A DNA stretch of 16,263 nt. It comes from Planctomycetota bacterium (GTDB lineage: Bacteria; Planctomycetota; UBA1135; UBA2386). Under the pieces are notes generated by a model. It saw only the letters and a list, made by a program, of their open reading frames with translations. It made no database searches and was not told the DNA's origin. Position 1 is the stretch's first letter; each line of letters opens with the position of its first letter. The stretch is from assembly GCA_020425885.1 (NCBI GenBank), contig JAGQRA010000886.1, positions 1 through 16,263 on the forward strand. Reading direction: 5' to 3'. Positions 13,646 to 16,263 of this stretch are shown here, piece by piece. The translations under genes were made by a program, and so were the position numbers.

Positions 13646-14839
13646 CTACCGGCCGCCGCCCGCGGCCCCCTCGGCGGGCAACCAGACCAGACCATGCGCC
13701 CAGCCGTCGACGAGCTTGCGCGGCGGTCGCCCCGGAGCGAACAGCATGAACTCGCGCCGGGTGGGGCCGAGTCGTGCCGTGGCGTAGCCGCCGCCCGGCC
13801 GGGCAACGGCGATGTCCTCGTACTGTTCGCCGGCGCGCGCGATCGACGCCAGCGCCTCGTCAGTACCGACCGCGTGCAGGGTCGTGCGTTCGCCATCGCG
13901 CGCGACGGTGAACCACGGCGCACTGGCCTCCGGCCGCGGCAGCTCGTGACGCAGGCCGAGCGCCGCGTACTCTTCCTCGGCGACGAACTCGCCGGTATCC
14001 GCGGTGCGCACGACCTTGACGAAGCTGCCGACCATGCGTCTCGCGTCGCCGCGCGTCTCCGAACAGACGACGTGGTCATCGGCCTCGAACCCGACCTCGA
14101 GCGTCGGCTGGGAGCTCGAGAGCGGTGACAGATCGAGCGGCAGGTCACGCCGTTCCCACAGTCGTTCACCCGTGGCGACGTCGAGGACCTGCAGGATGCC
14201 GCGGAAGCCGCGGTCGACACAGCCGACGGCGAGCCTCTGGCCGTTGGGTGCGAGCGCGATGCGCGGTGACGCCGTGCCTTCGGGTGCCTGCCAGATGCGC
14301 CGCGACCTGAGCGACACCAGGCTGATCACGAACACCTCGCGTTCGTCGGGCGCGAGCGCGAACACGAGATTGCCGGCGACGACGGCAACGGCGCCGATGG
14401 CGAGATCACCGACGGGCTCGGGTTGGCCCGGTTCGCGCCAGGCCACCCGGCGCAGGCGGCCACCGCCATCGACCATGGTCTCGCGGAACAACACGTGATC
14501 CCGGTGTCTGGCGACGAACTCGACATCGCCGGCGACGAGTTCGCGCGCGTCGTCCGTGGCGAGATCGACGATGGCGAGGCGTTCCGGTTCGGCGACGACG
14601 AGCCGGGTGCGATCGAGGCGCGCGACGACGCGCGCGGTGGCCGAACATCCTCGCAGGCGGTGGACGCGATCACCGTCGAGTTCGGCTATGAACAGCAAGG
14701 TCGAGCCGACCGGTGTGCCGATCACCGTGGCCGTGAAGGCGAGCAGCGGACCGCTGCTCACCGCCGGTTCCTGGGCGCGCGCGTCAACCGGCACCCATGA
14801 CAGCAGCGAGCACGCGAGGATGGCGGCGGTGGATTTCAT
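13646..14839 (-). CDS. Exported WD40/YncE-like beta-propeller protein
   Basis: This 397-residue protein has a signal peptide at residues 1-22 (MKSTAAILACSLLSWVPVDA, RA, then QEPA). The mature part consists of repeated four-strand-like segments, each about 40 residues and typical of beta-propeller blades: LLFIAELDGDRVHRLRGC, RLAIVDLATDDARELVAG, EVFVISLVSLRSRRIWQAP, ILQVLDVATGERLWERRDL, REFMLFAPGRPPRKLVDGW. The 'PNGQRLAVGC' type phrase is characteristic of such proteins. Propellers of this kind usually bind partners or ligands; no active site is visible. The ATG at 14839 gives the complete leader; no ribosome-binding sequence precedes it. It converges with the unrecognised helical-protein gene and lies downstream of the radical SAM gene across 144 bases. 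Domain class is inferred from strand pattern, so blade number is not certain. Confidence 0.7.
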   Translation of the reverse strand: MKSTAAILACSLLSWVPVDARAQEPAVSSGPLLAFTATVIGTPVGSTLLFIAELDGDRVHRLRGCSATARVVARLDRTRLVVAEPERLAIVDLATDDARELVAGDVEFVARHRDHVLFRETMVDGGGRLRRVAWREPGQPEPVGDLAIGAVAVVAGNLVFALAPDEREVFVISLVSLRSRRIWQAPEGTASPRIALAPNGQRLAVGCVDRGFRGILQVLDVATGERLWERRDLPLDLSPLSSSQPTLEVGFEADDHVVCSETRGDARRMVGSFVKVVRTADTGEFVAEEEYAALGLRHELPRPEASAPWFTVARDGERTTLHAVGTDEALASIARAGEQYEDIAVARPGGGYATARLGPTRREFMLFAPGRPPRKLVDGWAHGLVWLPAEGAAGGGR

Positions 14840-14907
14840 GGAGGTTGGTCGCCCTCACGGCAGAGCCTCAACGACCGGAGGCGTTCGCAACCTTGGCGAG
14901 CGCGCGA

Positions 14908-14937
14908 GTCGTCGTCAACCCGCCGGTCGACGACGAC
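14908..14937. repeat. Hairpin between the radical SAM and propeller genes
   Basis: GTCGTCGTC (14908-14916) and GACGACGAC (14929-14937) form a perfect nine-pair stem with a 12-base loop. It lies 46 bases beyond the radical SAM stop on the minus strand and about 70 bases before the propeller gene. No T-run follows on either strand. TTGACG (14918-14913) overlaps the hairpin on the minus strand, but the sequence 17 bases on (CAAGGT) is a poor -10 box. Confidence 0.5.
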
Positions 14938-14983
14938 GCACGGTGATCGCGGGCGATTCGCGCCGGTCGCGCGACCAGCCGCC

Positions 14984-16263
14984 TCAGCCTACCCCCTGCA
15001 GATTCGCCAGCACGCGGGCATTGCGGCGCCAGCCGCGACGGCGGCCTCGGGTCGCAGCCTCGCCGTAGAGGCGGCGCGTGAGATCGAGCAGGCCCTGGCG
15101 CAGCTGCAGCGCCGACATGCGCGCGGGCTCGTATGCGACATCGAACAGGGTGCAGCGGTCCCACGGCGTCGGATCGGGCAAGCGGCCCTCGCGCAGCAGC
15201 CGCCGGTAGAGCGGCGTGCCGGGGAACGGCGTCTGCACCGTCACCTGCACGTCGAACGGCACCATCTCGCGCACCGTCGCCTCGATGGCGTCGAACACCG
15301 CGACCGAGTGACCGGGCAGGCCGAGGACGAAGCAGGCGTTGACGCGGATGCCGTGCGCCTGGATGCGGCGGACAGCGGCCAGGCTGTCAGCGAAGCGCTT
15401 GCGCTTCCAATCCGTCTTCTGCTCGAGGCCGCGAAGGCCCTGCTCGTCCGGGCTCTCGAGCCCGATCAGCACCTGCTTGCAGCCGGCATTGCGCAGCAGA
15501 CGCAGGAACTGCGGGTCGTCGGCGATCGACAGGTCGGTCTCGGTGAACCAGCGCACCCGACGCCGCGCCAGCTCGGGCAGGAGCTCCTTCCAGTAGGCGC
15601 GATGGACGAATGAGTTGTCATCGGCGAACTCGAGGAATGGCCGCGGCCACAGCTCGCGGATGCGATCGATCTCGGCGAGCACCTTGGCGATCGGCTTCTG
15701 CTCGTAGCGATCGGTCAGCAGCACCGAGCTGGCGCAGAACTCGCACCGCCACGGGCAGCCGCGCGCGGTCTGGACCGTCAGACGGTTGTAGCGGGCGATG
15801 TCGAGCAGGTCGAAGCGCGGCATCGGCGCGGCCTTCAGATCGAAGCGGGCGCCGCGGTAGATGCCGCCGAGGCGACCGGCCTCGGCGTCGGCGAGCACCT
15901 CGGGCCAGGCCGATTCGCCCGCGCCGGCGACGACGGCATCGGCGTGCCGCAGCGCCTCCTCGGGGACGGCCGTCGCGTGCAGCCCGCCAATCACGACCCT
16001 GGCGCCGCGCCGACGCAATTGGTCGGCGATCGCGTAGGCCTCGCGGATCTGCGCCGTGAGGCTGCTGATGGCGACGAGGTCGAAGCAGCCGGCAAGCCCC
16101 TCGGCGTCGACGAGTTCGCGAACCTCGCGATAGGCGATCTCGTGCCGGTCCGGCGTGAGCCCGGCGAGGGTCAAGAGGCCGAGGCTCGGCAGCGAGGCGA
16201 TCACCTTGCTGCGCTCGGGCGGCTCCTCCGGCGGCGAGAACGAGAACAAGAGCCAGATCTCCA
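14984..16263 (-). CDS. B12-binding-domain-type radical SAM protein (5' end outside window)
   Basis: This protein carries the radical SAM cluster motif in ARGCPWRCEFC, with the three iron-sulfur cysteines spaced CxxxCxxC, at residues 165, 169 and 172 counted from the TTG at 16249. It would cleave S-adenosylmethionine at a [4Fe-4S] cluster to start radical chemistry. The N-terminal 130 or so residues form a Rossmann-like, B12-binding-type domain (LPSLGLLTLAGLTP, RGARVVIGGLHATAVPEEAL, GAGESAWPEVL). The usual DxHxxG cobalamin-ligand motif is not seen, so cobalamin may be bound base-off or not at all. Conserved downstream parts include FLEFADDNSF, VLIGLESPDEQGL and ACFVLGLPGH. The frame is open past the TTG to the window edge, and the residues there (EIWLLFSFSPPEEPP) look like the normal first strand, so the true start is outside. 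Relatives methylate or rearrange lipids, cofactors and natural products; the substrate here is unknown. Confidence 0.9.
   Translation of the reverse strand, partial: EIWLLFSFSPPEEPPERSKVIASLPSLGLLTLAGLTPDRHEIAYREVRELVDAEGLAGCFDLVAISSLTAQIREAYAIADQLRRRGARVVIGGLHATAVPEEALRHADAVVAGAGESAWPEVLADAEAGRLGGIYRGARFDLKAAPMPRFDLLDIARYNRLTVQTARGCPWRCEFCASSVLLTDRYEQKPIAKVLAEIDRIRELWPRPFLEFADDNSFVHRAYWKELLPELARRRVRWFTETDLSIADDPQFLRLLRNAGCKQVLIGLESPDEQGLRGLEQKTDWKRKRFADSLAAVRRIQAHGIRVNACFVLGLPGHSVAVFDAIEATVREMVPFDVQVTVQTPFPGTPLYRRLLREGRLPDPTPWDRCTLFDVAYEPARMSALQLRQGLLDLTRRLYGEAATRGRRRGWRRNARVLANLQGVG

Noticed and set aside
16247..16249. TTG at 16249 as the true start of the radical SAM protein
   Set aside because: The frame stays open to the window edge and the preceding residues (EIWLL) look like the normal first beta strand, so the gene is cut by the window.
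1..16263. tRNA, rRNA, CRISPR array, insertion sequence or integrase
   Set aside because: No cloverleaf-like segment, rRNA stretch, regularly spaced repeat or transposase/integrase motif was seen on either strand by eye.

Overview
The window is GC-rich, densely coding bacterial DNA that most resembles an uncultured member of the Planctomycetota. This rests on four things: a Tat-exported Gfo/Idh/MocA oxidoreductase with an RRDFL signal; two large secreted proteins with no obvious enzymatic domain; a C-terminal module, seen once intact (end of the 781-residue protein) and once as a gene fragment (2014-2202), of a kind I associate with planctomycete secreted proteins; and several starts without a Shine-Dalgarno sequence. 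The assignment is inference; there is no rRNA or other phylogenetic marker here.

Layout. 1-525 (+) is the 3' end of a diguanylate cyclase gene. 557-1945 (-) is the Tat-exported oxidoreductase, convergent with it. 1946-2360 has no intact gene: it holds a possible leaderless promoter, a decayed fragment of a secreted-protein gene and a 46-bp near-perfect palindrome. 2361-6496 (-) is a five-gene unit read from right to left: outer-membrane beta-barrel protein, cysteine-rich/TusA-like protein, DsrE-family protein, TusA-OsmC fusion, and a short (core) MetE-type methyltransferase. 6497-6855 is the upstream region of that unit. 6856-9201 (-) and 9469-12384 (+) are divergent genes for a large secreted protein and a membrane-anchored protein with carboxypeptidase-regulatory-like modules. 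12425-13621 (+) is an unrecognised, lysine-rich helical protein. 13646-14839 (-) is an exported beta-propeller-like protein. 14984 to the right edge (-) is a B12-binding-type radical SAM protein whose start lies outside the window.

The most interesting part is 2361-6496. Its last four genes are separated by 12 bases or fewer, one pair overlapping in an ATGA, so they are probably co-translated. Three encode carriers of the kind that pass persulfide sulfur from cysteine to cysteine (two TusA-like domains, one DsrE-like protein, one OsmC domain that has lost one of the two usual cysteines). The fourth is a zinc-thiolate methyltransferase of the MetE superfamily without the MetE N-terminal half. 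The arrangement suggests a sulfur relay that supplies or removes a thiol substrate for the methyltransferase, possibly linked to uptake through the barrel protein. Each family is known; the combination and the proposed flow are inference. I found no tRNA, rRNA, CRISPR array, transposase or integrase.
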